Below, in pieces: positions 7,866 to 15,432 of a DNA stretch of 64,000 nucleotides (position 1 is its first letter; every line of letters starts with the position of its first letter). The notes beneath the pieces are model-generated. The model was not told the origin of the DNA, searched no databases, and was given only the letters and a program-made list of their open reading frames with translations. This stretch comes from Christiangramia flava JLT2011 (GTDB lineage: Bacteria > Bacteroidota > Bacteroidia > Flavobacteriales > Flavobacteriaceae): the NCBI RefSeq assembly GCF_001951155.1, contig NZ_CP016359.1, positions 496,001 through 560,000 of the forward strand, written 5' to 3'. Position numbers and translations under genes: made by a program.

Positions 7866-9137
7866 TTACCTGAAAGAAATTGGAGGCTTCTTTCTTCGGT
7901 AGGTATATACATTATATTCACATAGATAAACAGCCACTTGTTTAGCTACGAACACTCCTAACAACACAGGTAGAAAAAGAATGAATCCCTGGGCAACGAT
8001 ATTACAAGTTAAAAATAAAGCGGTTAGAGGAGCATGAATGGCGGCGCTTAGCATTGCGGCAGCTCCTATCAGGGCAAAATTTAGCACTATAAGGTGCGTA
8101 CCGAAAAAATAATTACAAAAAAGTGCAAGCATAATCCCTAGAAAAGCGCCGGTGACAATGCTGGGTGCGAAAACTCCTCCATCACCACCTCCACCCAGGG
8201 TAATGGAGGCTGCCAAAGGTTTCAATAAAACCAGTAAAAATAAACACCCAATACTTCCCATGGAAAAATTATTGCTGAACGCAGTAATTAGTGGAACCAG
8301 GGCATGGTAACTATCACCATAAAGGGCCGGTAAAAAGAAAATGACCACTCCAAGCAATAGCGCACTGCTAAGTACCCTGAGAAGCTTATTCATGCCGGAA
8401 AATCTTTCTTTAATAAAGATGACGCTTTTGGTGAAATACACCGCGACCATCCCTGCCAGCAGGCTGAGGACGATCATAAAAGGAATCGCTTTCACTTTAT
8501 AATGAGTGACGCTGAGATCAAAAAGAGGCTGACTATCAAAAAAGAAGACGAATATCCATGCCAGGAAAGCTGATATCGCACAACTTAAGATCATAGTCTT
8601 TGTTAGTTTTCTGGAGATCACCTCCACCGCAAAAAGAAATCCGGCTATGGGACTGCCAAACAGGACGGTTATGCCTGCCGCTACCCCGGCTGAAACCAGT
8701 TCAGTTTTGTAAATATTGGCAACCGATTCTTTTCTGTATATCGAAGCTCCTAAGGCTGCCGTTGCCACCACCGTTGACACCTCTATACCCGTTGAACCTC
8801 CAAAGACTACCGTAAAAAAACCATTGATATAATGGGAAGGTACTTTGTAGAAGGGCAATTCATCCTTGCGGTATTTCAGGGTTTGAAAGATCTCTTTGAT
8901 CCCTTTGTTCTTTCTTCCGCGGAAGAGATACTTCCTAAATAAATAAATTAGGCTGATCCCTATGACCGGCGCAATAATGTAAAGAAAAGGAACATGTCGC
9001 AATTCTTCTATTAAAAATTCCTCAGAAAAAGCAGTGATTTTCTTGAGACTGTATCCCAGAAGGGTCGCTAAAATTCCCACCAGGATAGAACCCATCACAA
9101 GACTGTAATATCCCTTTTTAATAGTTTTCTTTTTCAT
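7866..9137 (-). CDS. ClC family chloride channel/transporter
   Basis: A 423-residue integral membrane protein of the ClC fold without cytoplasmic CBS domains. The gating glutamate is E119 in TGIEVSTV (the GREGP equivalent), and GGVFAP (320-325) supplies the GxFxP anion motif. In GSPIAGFLFAVEVISR the residue after E172 is valine, where exchangers such as CLC-ec1 have the internal proton glutamate E203. That suggests a channel or uncoupled transporter (inference). It is transcribed alone, followed by the Crp/Fnr gene 118 bp downstream. Confidence 0.9.
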   Translation of the reverse strand: MKKKTIKKGYYSLVMGSILVGILATLLGYSLKKITAFSEEFLIEELRHVPFLYIIAPVIGISLIYLFRKYLFRGRKNKGIKEIFQTLKYRKDELPFYKVPSHYINGFFTVVFGGSTGIEVSTVVATAALGASIYRKESVANIYKTELVSAGVAAGITVLFGSPIAGFLFAVEVISRKLTKTMILSCAISAFLAWIFVFFFDSQPLFDLSVTHYKVKAIPFMIVLSLLAGMVAVYFTKSVIFIKERFSGMNKLLRVLSSALLLGVVIFFLPALYGDSYHALVPLITAFSNNFSMGSIGCLFLLVLLKPLAASITLGGGGDGGVFAPSIVTGAFLGIMLALFCNYFFGTHLIVLNFALIGAAAMLSAAIHAPLTALFLTCNIVAQGFILFLPVLLGVFVAKQVAVYLCEYNVYTYRRKKPPISFR

Positions 9138-9332
9138 AGCTCGCGCGCGCTCAACTTGAAGACCAAAATTAAAGGTAAAACTTCAGCTAAAGAAACAGGT
9201 TCTAAAAAACATTGACCTACTTAAAGAAAAATCTGTAAAATAGGACTGACCCAACTTCTGAATTTTGTATTTTATCATGGATGAATAAATAGTTAGAGCA
9301 GAAATTTAACCACCCGATTAAAACCCAGATTA

Positions 9333-9692
9333 ATGACTAAAAATTTAAAATTGAAGACTAAACGGATTTATGAAGACCCGGCTAATAATGATGGATATAG
9401 ACTCTTGGTAGACAGGATCTGGCCACGAGGGATTTCCAAAGAAAAAGCCCAGTTGGATGAATGGAATAAAGATCTGGCTCCATCCGATGATCTTCGAAAA
9501 TGGTTTGGCCACCAGGAATGGAAATTTCAGGAATTCAAAGAACGTTACCGAAAGGAGTTGGAAAATTGCGAGGAGGAGCTTGAACGCCTTAGAGAAATGT
9601 CTAAGAAAAAAAGGATTTGCATCTTATATGGCGCTAAGGACAAAGAACATAACCAGGCGGTAGTTCTCAAAGAAGTCCTGGAATCTAAATAA
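9333..9692 (+). CDS. DUF488 family protein
   Basis: A 119-residue cytosolic protein with the DUF488 signatures YRLLVDRIWPRGISKEKA (about residues 22-39), LRKWFGH (about 54-60) and a C-terminal ICILYGAKDKEHNQA. Biochemical function is not established. The ATG at 9333 is the first in frame. It is followed 50 bp later by panE on the same strand, and both have AT-rich leaders. Confidence 0.85.
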   Translation: MTKNLKLKTKRIYEDPANNDGYRLLVDRIWPRGISKEKAQLDEWNKDLAPSDDLRKWFGHQEWKFQEFKERYRKELENCEEELERLREMSKKKRICILYGAKDKEHNQAVVLKEVLESK

Positions 9693-9742
9693 ATTTCGGT
9701 TCTGAATTTTATCTTTGAAAAAGGAATTACTTATTAAAGAGC

Positions 9743-10678
9743 ATGAATATTTTAGTTTACGGAATCGGGGGCGTGGGAGGTTATTTTGGTGCAAAACTGG
9801 CGACTACTGAACACCATATCACTTTCATTGCAAGAGGAGCGCACATGGAAGCTATTATCAGGAATGGAATAAGCGTGAATAGCATTCTGGGTGATTTTCA
9901 TTCCCATCCCAACCTGGTCACTGATGATCTTAACGAAATACAGGCTCCAGATTTGGTTATTTTTGGGGTAAAAAGCTGGCAATTGGCCGATGCCGCAAAA
10001 AATTTAAAACCGTATGTAAAACCTGATACTATTTTTCTTCCATTACAAAATGGAGTGAGAAATTCCGAGATACTAATAGAGTATTTTTCTTCGCAGCAAA
10101 TCTTAGGTGGACTTTGTAACCTTATTAGTTATATCGAGGCGCCAGGGGTAATCCAGCATACAGACTTTGTTCCAACGATAACTTTTGGTGAACTCACCAA
10201 AAAGAAAACAAAACGGCTAAAAGCCCTAAGCAAATTATTTGACCAGGCGGATATAAAAAATATAATCGCAGAGGATATCCAGCGTGAAATATGGAAAAAA
10301 TTTCTATTTATATGTACCATTAGCGGTTTGGGCGGACTTACACGTGTACCTATTGGGAAAATGAGAGATAGCCGCTATCTTTCCGAGATAATGAAAAATA
10401 CTGCGAATGAAATTTTATTTCTTGCCCAGGCTAAAGGAATAAATTTGAGTACAGATGATGTCGCTAAAGTTTTCAAGATCATTGCTGATCAGGATCCTGA
10501 AAGCACTGCCTCTACTCAACGCGACCTAATGAATGGTCGTCCTTCAGAATTAGAAACCTTTAACGGCTATGTTGTCCATGAGGCACAAAAAGAAAATATT
10601 TCAGTACCTGTGAATACATTTATATATGAATGCCTATCGCCTATGGAACGAATGGCACGAGAAAAAACACCTTCTTAA
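9743..10678 (+). CDS. panE: Ketopantoate reductase family protein (2-dehydropantoate 2-reductase)
   Basis: A 311-residue protein with the N-terminal NADPH motif YGIGGVGGYFGAKL, the PLQNGVRN segment near residue 97 and a C-terminal ApbA-type helical domain containing KKFLFICTISGLGG and the SELETFNGYVV motif. Members reduce ketopantoate to pantoate for coenzyme A synthesis, but many PanE paralogues in accessory regions reduce other 2-keto acids, so the substrate is provisional. It is the last gene before the mobile-element remnant. Confidence 0.85.
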   Translation: MNILVYGIGGVGGYFGAKLATTEHHITFIARGAHMEAIIRNGISVNSILGDFHSHPNLVTDDLNEIQAPDLVIFGVKSWQLADAAKNLKPYVKPDTIFLPLQNGVRNSEILIEYFSSQQILGGLCNLISYIEAPGVIQHTDFVPTITFGELTKKKTKRLKALSKLFDQADIKNIIAEDIQREIWKKFLFICTISGLGGLTRVPIGKMRDSRYLSEIMKNTANEILFLAQAKGINLSTDDVAKVFKIIADQDPESTASTQRDLMNGRPSELETFNGYVVHEAQKENISVPVNTFIYECLSPMERMAREKTPS

Positions 10679-11006
10679 GGTTAACCTTAAAATATACCTT
10701 ATTCAGAATTTAGGAATAAATTCTTCCATACTTATATAGTTTGCAATAATTTTTGATAACTCAGAATAAAATTTTTTCTGAATTCAATGCATAAGATTCT
10801 TATCCTTATGCTTCCTTTTACCATCCCCTTTCCTTTTTTAGAACGCAAAATACCAACATTCAGAAGTTAGCCGGGCAGCATAAACCACTCGGCTACGCGC
10901 TCCCTTTTTATATGCCCTTGAACTAATTCTGAATGTTGAATCCTATCTGCATCAAAAAAGGATAACAGTGATGGCACTACGGGAAGTAAATTCTAACATC
11001 AACATT
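10679..11006. other. Intergenic region between panE and the element genes
   Basis: There is no gene of normal size between panE (ends 10678) and ssb (starts 11155). The stretch is AT-rich and contains the long imperfect inverted repeat at 10855-10937, then a possible small reading frame at 11007. It is a plausible left junction zone of the mobile remnant, but no repeat of the tRNA-Ser 3' end was found here. Confidence 0.5.
10855..10937. repeat. Long imperfect inverted repeat with nested stem
   Basis: The left arm at 10855-10870 (AACATTCAGAAGTTAG) pairs with 10923-10937 (CTAATTCTGAATGTT) with one bulge. Inside, AGCCG pairs with CGGCT, followed by GCTACGCG, an octamer that recurs at 12228-12235 in the loop of another hairpin upstream of bfmA. 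It could be a structured RNA or a recombination or transfer site. Confidence 0.5.
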
Positions 11007-11138
11007 ATGAAATCATTTCAGCTACATATCAATTCCTTCTCTTCAATTCCAAAAAATCAAAAAAGGAAAAACGCTCCAGATACAAAAAGTAAATTTTTAA
11101 ACCTACCCGTGGGTTACAGCGGGAAAACCTTTTATTAA
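11007..11138 (+). CDS. Possible small protein upstream of ssb
   Basis: An ATG at 11007 opens a 43-codon frame (begins MKSFQLHINSF, ends VGYSGKTFY) that stops 16 bp before ssb. The composition is basic and polar, and the C terminus has a GYSGKTFY stretch. I recognise no family. Its position suggests a leader gene of ssb, but a frame of this size can arise by chance. Confidence 0.3.
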   Translation: MKSFQLHINSFSSIPKNQKRKNAPDTKSKFLNLPVGYSGKTFY

Positions 11139-11154
11139 TATTAATTCTTTTATT

Positions 11155-11502
11155 ATGAGAACTATCAGAAACAAAGTACAGCTTATCGGAAACGTGGGAA
11201 ACCCTCCTGAAATCCGAAACCTTGAAAGTGGTAAGAAAGTAGCCTCCTTTTCACTGGCCACTAATTACAACTACCGCACCTCAAGCGGAGAAAAAGTGCA
11301 GGAAACTCAATGGCACAACCTGGTAGCCTGGGGAAAAGCCGCTGAGATTATCGAAACTCATGTAGGCAAAGGCAAAGAAATTGCCGTAGAAGGAAAATTA
11401 TCTTCAAGATCCTATGAAGATCAGGAAGGAGTTAAACGCTATGTAACCGAAATAATGGTTTCGGAAATCCTCCTTTTAGGTAATAAACCCTCTGAGAATT
11501 AA
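11155..11502 (+). CDS. ssb: Single-stranded DNA-binding protein, short form
   Basis: A 115-residue OB-fold SSB with the motifs VQLIGNVGNPPEIR (residues 8-21), FSLATNYNYR and WHNLVAWGKAAEI (about 58-70), and the closing VTEIMVSEILLLG strand. It ends at NKPSEN and lacks the glycine-rich linker and acidic DDDIPF-type tail that chromosomal SSBs use to recruit partners. Tail-less SSBs are common on mobile elements, consistent with its place beside radC and bfmA. A weak terminator follows. Confidence 0.93.
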   Translation: MRTIRNKVQLIGNVGNPPEIRNLESGKKVASFSLATNYNYRTSSGEKVQETQWHNLVAWGKAAEIIETHVGKGKEIAVEGKLSSRSYEDQEGVKRYVTEIMVSEILLLGNKPSEN

Positions 11503-11510
11503 ACACAAAA

Positions 11511-11545
11511 GAGGGCCGGTCTTTCCTCAACACTGCGCCCTCTTT
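11511..11545 (+). terminator. Stem-loop after ssb
   Basis: GAGGGC (11511-11516) pairs with GCCCTC (11537-11542), followed by a short pyrimidine-rich run in the gap between ssb and radC. It is weak and may only attenuate read-through. Confidence 0.4.
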
Positions 11546-11570
11546 CTATTAACCCTTAATAGAGTAAACT

Positions 11571-12020
11571 ATGAAAACCAAAGTTAATGAAATATCGCTC
11601 AAATACCTCGGGAATTTTAAAATCGCAGAGGCTCCGAAAATTAGTTCCTCCTACGACGCGAAAGAGGTATTTTATAAAAGCTGGGACAAAGATAGGATCG
11701 GCCTACAGGAATCTTTTAAAGTAATGCTCCTTAACAATGCCAACCGAATTAAAGGCATCTTCGAAGTATCTACCGGTGGCATTACCGGGACTTTAGTAGA
11801 TCTTCGCATCGTTTTTGCAGTGGCACTAAAGTCTATGAGTACAGGCATTATCATTGCCCATAACCATCCCTCCGGCACGCTCTATCCCAGCCAGGCCGAT
11901 AAGCAGCTTACTAAAAAGATCAAAAACGCTTCGGAGTTTCTCGATGTGAAGCTTCTGGATCACCTGATCCTTACGCCTGACGGTGATTGTTTCTCCTTTG
12001 CCGATGAAGCTATTTTATAA
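11571..12020 (+). CDS. radC: RadC-like JAB domain protein
   Basis: A 149-residue protein consisting mainly of the RadC/MPN+ domain. The metalloprotease-like signature is complete: H97-N-H99-P-S-G, then S107 and D110. The N-terminal helix-hairpin-helix region of chromosomal RadC (roughly 220 residues) is missing. Despite the name, a DNA repair role is not established. Short RadC proteins are frequent on integrative elements and plasmids, where anti-restriction or transfer roles have been suggested. It follows ssb by 68 bp and is probably co-transcribed with it. Confidence 0.88.
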   Translation: MKTKVNEISLKYLGNFKIAEAPKISSSYDAKEVFYKSWDKDRIGLQESFKVMLLNNANRIKGIFEVSTGGITGTLVDLRIVFAVALKSMSTGIIIAHNHPSGTLYPSQADKQLTKKIKNASEFLDVKLLDHLILTPDGDCFSFADEAIL

Positions 12021-12042
12021 GCTTAATCCAACTTAATTTACC

Positions 12043-12072
12043 AAGGGATGTTCTGCATCCCTTTTCTTTTTT
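12043..12072 (+). terminator. Rho-independent terminator of ssb-radC
   Basis: An 8-bp stem AAGGGATG/CATCCCTT (12043-12050, 12056-12063) with a 5-nt loop is followed by a T-rich run, 22 bp after the radC stop. Confidence 0.75.
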
Positions 12073-12187
12073 ACAAAAATCCACTCTAAACCTTGAGGAA
12101 ATCGTAATTCTTAATATGACAGAATCTTAAAATCTCATAGTAATAGTCAATGGTAAATTATTGTAACTAATTTCCTGCTGCTTTGAC

Positions 12188-12374
12188 TTTTGCCCCGGCA
12201 AAAAAAGGAAAAGCAAGAGGATAACCCGCTACGCGAGGTTATGGCCAATTTTTCATTGGAAACGATTTCAAAGGTGCGGTTTTGATAGCAACAAAAATGA
12301 TGCTAACGGAAAGGGAAATGATTTTTTAGTAATAAGGCTCCGAACCTCCCGTAAAATGGCGAATTTTTTAGTAA
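12188..12374 (+). promoter_or_regulatory. Candidate transfer origin / regulatory region upstream of bfmA
   Basis: The 300-bp gene-free gap after the radC terminator holds a 7-bp palindrome TTTTGCC-CC-GGCAAAA (12188-12203), a hairpin with ATAACC/GGTTAT arms (12221-12242) whose loop contains GCTACGCG, and a 12-bp direct repeat ATTTTTTAGTAA (12321-12332 and 12363-12374), the second copy ending 3 bp before the bfmA ATG. In related elements oriT lies just upstream of the mobilization genes, so this is the natural place for one. The function is inferred from position and symmetry only. Confidence 0.4.
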
Positions 12375-12377
12375 AAA

Positions 12378-12911
12378 ATGGATACAACATTTGAAAAAGA
12401 AGGTTTTACAACCTTAAAAATTAAAGTCTCGGTAGCTCAAAAATTCAGGCAATACAGCCTGGAGATGGGAAAATCTCAATCCCTAACGTTACTCCTGATG
12501 CTGGAATTCTTTTTTTATAACAACATCTCACCTACAGAATCCCTGGGACCGCGGATGCAAACACTGGAAACCTCCATCAAAAAAAGAATTAATGCCATGA
12601 TTGCCATCATCCGCGATATCGAGCAAAATCAAACCATTCCTACCAAAGGAATGTTAGAAGCTTTATTTTCCGAACTCCCTGGGCAAAGCCAAAAGAAAGC
12701 CATCAACTCCTTTCAGGAAGCTTTTAAAAACTTAAACAGCGGTTCTGCAACACCTCCGTCGCCCCCTGAAATTGATCATAAGGACATTCGAAATATCCTC
12801 AGAAATATTGAACTCGTCCAACCCACTTTTGGCAAACCCTACCTGAAAATCAAACTATCCCCCAAAGAAGTCAATAATCTTAAATCTAAATACCATGTAT
12901 ATCACAATTAG
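12378..12911 (+). CDS. bfmA: BfmA/BtgA family mobilization protein
   Basis: A 177-residue accessory mobilization protein. The N-terminal part (EKEGFTTLKIKVSVAQKF at about residues 6-23, then LMLEFFFYNNISP) matches what I know of the BfmA/BtgA family of Bacteroides and flavobacterial mobilizable elements, which bind near oriT and assist the relaxase. The middle IRDIEQNQTIPTKGMLEALF is also typical, and the C-terminal third is variable. It overlaps the next gene, the relaxase remnant, by 17 nt, as expected for a mobilization operon. Confidence 0.75.
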   Translation: MDTTFEKEGFTTLKIKVSVAQKFRQYSLEMGKSQSLTLLLMLEFFFYNNISPTESLGPRMQTLETSIKKRINAMIAIIRDIEQNQTIPTKGMLEALFSELPGQSQKKAINSFQEAFKNLNSGSATPPSPPEIDHKDIRNILRNIELVQPTFGKPYLKIKLSPKEVNNLKSKYHVYHN

Positions 12912-13186
12912 TCCCCAAAAACTCGGCGATTCCTACTCGACCAGTGTAGCTGATTTTGTCGAATACCTGGAAAAGGAAAATAAAGAGCTTCACTCCGACC
13001 ACCAGGAACTTTTCTTTTCCCAGGATCTGGAACTTATATCTCCCAAAGAAGTGGTTCGCGAAATCGATGCAAATACCGCCAAAGTACCCTGAGATATTTT
13101 GAAGTCTCGCCAGATAATTATCTACCCGCAGAAAAGTTTGAGCAAAAATTCTTTGAAATGGATGCCAGGTCTAAAAGGAATAGAAT
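12895..13186 (+). pseudogene. Truncated MobB-type relaxase remnant (DUF5712-like N terminus)
   Basis: The frame from 12895 encodes 65 residues (MYITISPQKLGDSYSTSV... to REIDANTAKVP), a good match to my knowledge of the start of BfmA-linked relaxase-type proteins (DUF5712, several hundred residues), and stops at 13092 exactly where such proteins continue. The rest of the relaxase, including its metal-binding histidines, is absent. A different frame stays open until 13186 and reads STLRYFEVSPDN, which looks like the tyrosine-nucleophile end of a recombinase. The simplest reading is a deletion that fused two gene remnants. The second identification is tentative. Confidence 0.6.
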
Positions 13187-13360
13187 ATAGATATGGATTT
13201 TGTTTAAGTCCCGGCTACTTATCATGTTTAATCGTGGGAGTGAAGAATAAACCAACCTTTTAATATTATTTCAACAAATGTTAAATATTCCTTTTGTGGA
13301 TTGTTAGAAGTTTTTAACCGTATATTTCATATTTAAAATGTATGTATTTCCCTACAAACC

Positions 13361-13687
13361 ATGTATCCCGAATCTTCAACTAATTCATTTTTTTTCAGAA
13401 ATGGTATTAATCTGGAGGAATTAGTCCAAAAATATGACCTTCATGGGGTTCAAAAGTTAATTAGATACAACATGATCTATATCGATCCCAGGTCCCGAGT
13501 CTTTTTGACAGATAAAGGAAAGATTGCAAGAAAATTCGGTTTCGAGAAATTAATTGAATTGGAAAACCTTGAAAAGAAAATTCTAAAAAGAAATATGGTT
13601 CTGTGGACTTTGAAAAACGGTATTTTATATTTTTCCTTGATCACTTTAATCATCCTCCTGATTTTAATCACCATCCAAATAATTTAA
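13361..13687 (+). CDS. Small hypothetical protein with C-terminal membrane anchor
   Basis: A 108-residue protein of unknown family. The first two thirds are polar with a helix-turn-strand pattern that could be winged-helix-like (LEELVQKYDLHGVQKLIRYN, then DPRSRVFLTDKGKIARKFG). Residues about 86-108 form one strongly hydrophobic helix (LYFSLITLIILLILITIQII). It stands alone between the relaxase remnant and the convergent integrase. The AT-rich composition matches the mobile remnant. It may be cargo. Confidence 0.5.
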   Translation: MYPESSTNSFFFRNGINLEELVQKYDLHGVQKLIRYNMIYIDPRSRVFLTDKGKIARKFGFEKLIELENLEKKILKRNMVLWTLKNGILYFSLITLIILLILITIQII

Positions 13688-13916
13688 AAACAATATTCTC
13701 CAATAAGATTCTCACTTTTTAGATTCTTTGTTTATAATCTTAAGGGAAAAAGCATTCTGTTTTAGTATTAAAACAATAATAAAACAAGAAGAACGAATAG
13801 AACGGATCCTATTAGGTGGAAAATAGAAAGCATCTGTTTTAGAAATTGTGATTTAAAGTAATAAACAGAAATTGAATATTAGTTTACCCAAATAGAAACC
13901 CCGTTTTTTTCGGATG
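13688..13916. other. Gap between the small membrane protein and the integrase
   Basis: These 229 bp contain no reading frame, repeat or terminator I can support. The two flanking genes converge here. Confidence 0.4.
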
Positions 13917-15194
13917 CTAATTACTTTTCTTAGCTTCTCCAAGTTCATCTGTTTTTTTCGCAGATGTACTTGGATAAAATTCTACATTCTTAGTCATTCT
14001 TAACCTTAATGCCAACATATCCTGACTAACTTTCTGATCTAGTATTTTGGCATAATGCTGCGTAGTTTTCAAATTTTTGTGGCCTAACATTTTACTCACT
14101 GATTCTATTGGTACTCCATTAGAAAGAGTAATGGTAGTTGCAAAAGTATGCCTGGCCAAATGGAAGGTTAGATTCTTTTTAATTTTGCAAATATCCCCTA
14201 TCTCTTTTAAATAGGCATTCATCTTTTGGTTAGTAAGGATGGGCAAAAGTTTTGCTGAAGCATCCGGTCGATAAGAATATTTTTTTATTATTTCAAGGGC
14301 GGTGGGCAGTAGCGGAATATTAGTTCGAGAATCGGTTTTTGTCCTATTGACTTTTATCCATTTATTTCCATCAATTCCAATCACCAAATTATTTTCTGAA
14401 AGTTTTTTCACATCAGCATACGCAAGTCCTGTAAAACAGGAAAAAAGAAAGATATCTTTTACTAAATCCAGCCTATCTGTTTGAAATTTCTTTTGAATTA
14501 GTTTTTGAATCTCATCCTCTGATAAAAATTCCCGATCTACAATTTTCAGTTTGGCTTTCCAATGTAAAAATGGATCTCTATTTATCCAGTTATTTGCTAT
14601 AGCTATCCTGATTATCTTTTTAAAGTTGGTGATGTATTTTACAGCAGTATTGTGACTACATTTTCTTTTAGTTTTTAAAAAATACTCAAATCCGGTAATA
14701 AAGGAATGATCTACATTTTTTACAGGAATGTCTTTCAATCTGTATTCTTTTAAAATATACTCTTCAACATGTTTTTTAGCAGTTCGATATCTTTCAAAGG
14801 TTCCATAGGCAAAATCTTTTCCGATTAAATTCTCAACCTGGTCATTATGCTCCTGAAAAATTTCTAATAGCATCTTTCTATCTTTATTTTTTCCGGTGTA
14901 TATATCTCGAATGGTTTCAACAGTGAAATCAGCCTTTTCTTTGACCAGGTCTTCATAAATCCTATCAATTCTATTACGAATGCTGTTCAAATATCTGTTG
15001 AACTCACCAGCATCCCCGTTTTTCCCTCTCATTGACCCAGTTTTGGGATTCCAAGATTTTAAGGGAATTTTTCGTTTAATGCTCAATTCACAACGCCTGC
15101 CATTCACCGTTATTCTAAGGTAAATTGGCACGAGACCTTGTTTATTACCATTGCTATTTTTCGGGAAAAAAATTACGGAATAAGTATTATACAT
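13917..15194 (-). CDS. Tyrosine-type site-specific integrase
   Basis: A 425-residue Bacteroidota-type integrase: an N-terminal arm-binding domain (about 1-90, PIYLRITVNGRRCELS), a SAM-like core-binding domain (about 110-215) and a C-terminal catalytic domain. Visible catalytic residues are H345-x-x-R348, H372 in LGHKN and the nucleophile Y381. The usual first arginine (TGLRxSEL) is replaced in TGLAYADVKKL (255-265), a variation known from IntDOT-like enzymes. It is transcribed away from tRNA-Ser(UGA), with about 240 bp between, containing a perfect inverted repeat and the tRNA terminator. It appears intact, and tRNA-Ser is the likely target. Confidence 0.92.
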   Translation of the reverse strand: MYNTYSVIFFPKNSNGNKQGLVPIYLRITVNGRRCELSIKRKIPLKSWNPKTGSMRGKNGDAGEFNRYLNSIRNRIDRIYEDLVKEKADFTVETIRDIYTGKNKDRKMLLEIFQEHNDQVENLIGKDFAYGTFERYRTAKKHVEEYILKEYRLKDIPVKNVDHSFITGFEYFLKTKRKCSHNTAVKYITNFKKIIRIAIANNWINRDPFLHWKAKLKIVDREFLSEDEIQKLIQKKFQTDRLDLVKDIFLFSCFTGLAYADVKKLSENNLVIGIDGNKWIKVNRTKTDSRTNIPLLPTALEIIKKYSYRPDASAKLLPILTNQKMNAYLKEIGDICKIKKNLTFHLARHTFATTITLSNGVPIESVSKMLGHKNLKTTQHYAKILDQKVSQDMLALRLRMTKNVEFYPSTSAKKTDELGEAKKSN

Positions 15195-15278
15195 TTCAGA
15201 ACCTATTTTACATGCTATATTCTAAAAAAGCATGCAAGTTACACCTCTGTAAGATACCGATAATAAAGGCTTTACATG

Positions 15279-15323
15279 AAATTCGGTGCTGCTTTTTTTC
15301 AACATAAAAGCAGCACCGAATTT
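15279..15323. repeat. Perfect 18-bp inverted repeat between integrase and tRNA-Ser
   Basis: Left arm 15279-15296 and right arm 15306-15323 (core GCAGCACCGAATTT) are exact reverse complements with a 9-nt spacer. Just to the right AGCACC recurs, and ACCTATTT occurs both at 15211 and 15328. Such clustered symmetry upstream of an integrase fits arm-type or excisionase sites of an attachment region. It could also fold as a hairpin in the integrase leader. Confidence 0.6.
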
Positions 15324-15374
15324 AGCACCTATTTGATGCATTTATATGCCTTTTTTTGATATGAAATAAAATTA

Positions 15375-15409
15375 AAAAAGCCCGAAAACGCAGTGTTTTC
15401 GGGCTTTTT
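15375..15409. terminator. Bidirectional terminator downstream of tRNA-Ser
   Basis: AAAAAGCCCGAAAAC and GTTTTCGGGCTTTTT form a 15-bp stem around a 5-nt loop, with A- and T-runs on both sides. It ends tRNA-Ser transcription on the minus strand and could also act on the plus strand. Confidence 0.85.
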
Positions 15410-15432
15410 AGTAAATTCTGACTTTTAATCAG

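Larger units (their letters stand above)
10855..15323. mobile_element. Decayed integrative mobilizable element next to tRNA-Ser
   Basis: The segment groups genes typical of Bacteroidota integrative elements: a short SSB, a JAB-only RadC, a BfmA/BtgA mobilization protein, a relaxase N-terminal fragment, a small membrane protein and a tyrosine integrase transcribed away from tRNA-Ser(UGA). Several inverted repeats occur in the gaps. The relaxase is broken and no conjugation genes are present, so it is a non-autonomous remnant. The left limit is uncertain: the accessory genes from position 1 could be cargo of the same island, with the left attachment site outside the window. Coordinates cover only the recognisable part. 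Confidence 0.6.

Noticed and set aside
12297-12329. Ten-codon frame in front of bfmA as a leader peptide
   Set aside because: Too short to support without expression data; the repeats there explain the region better.
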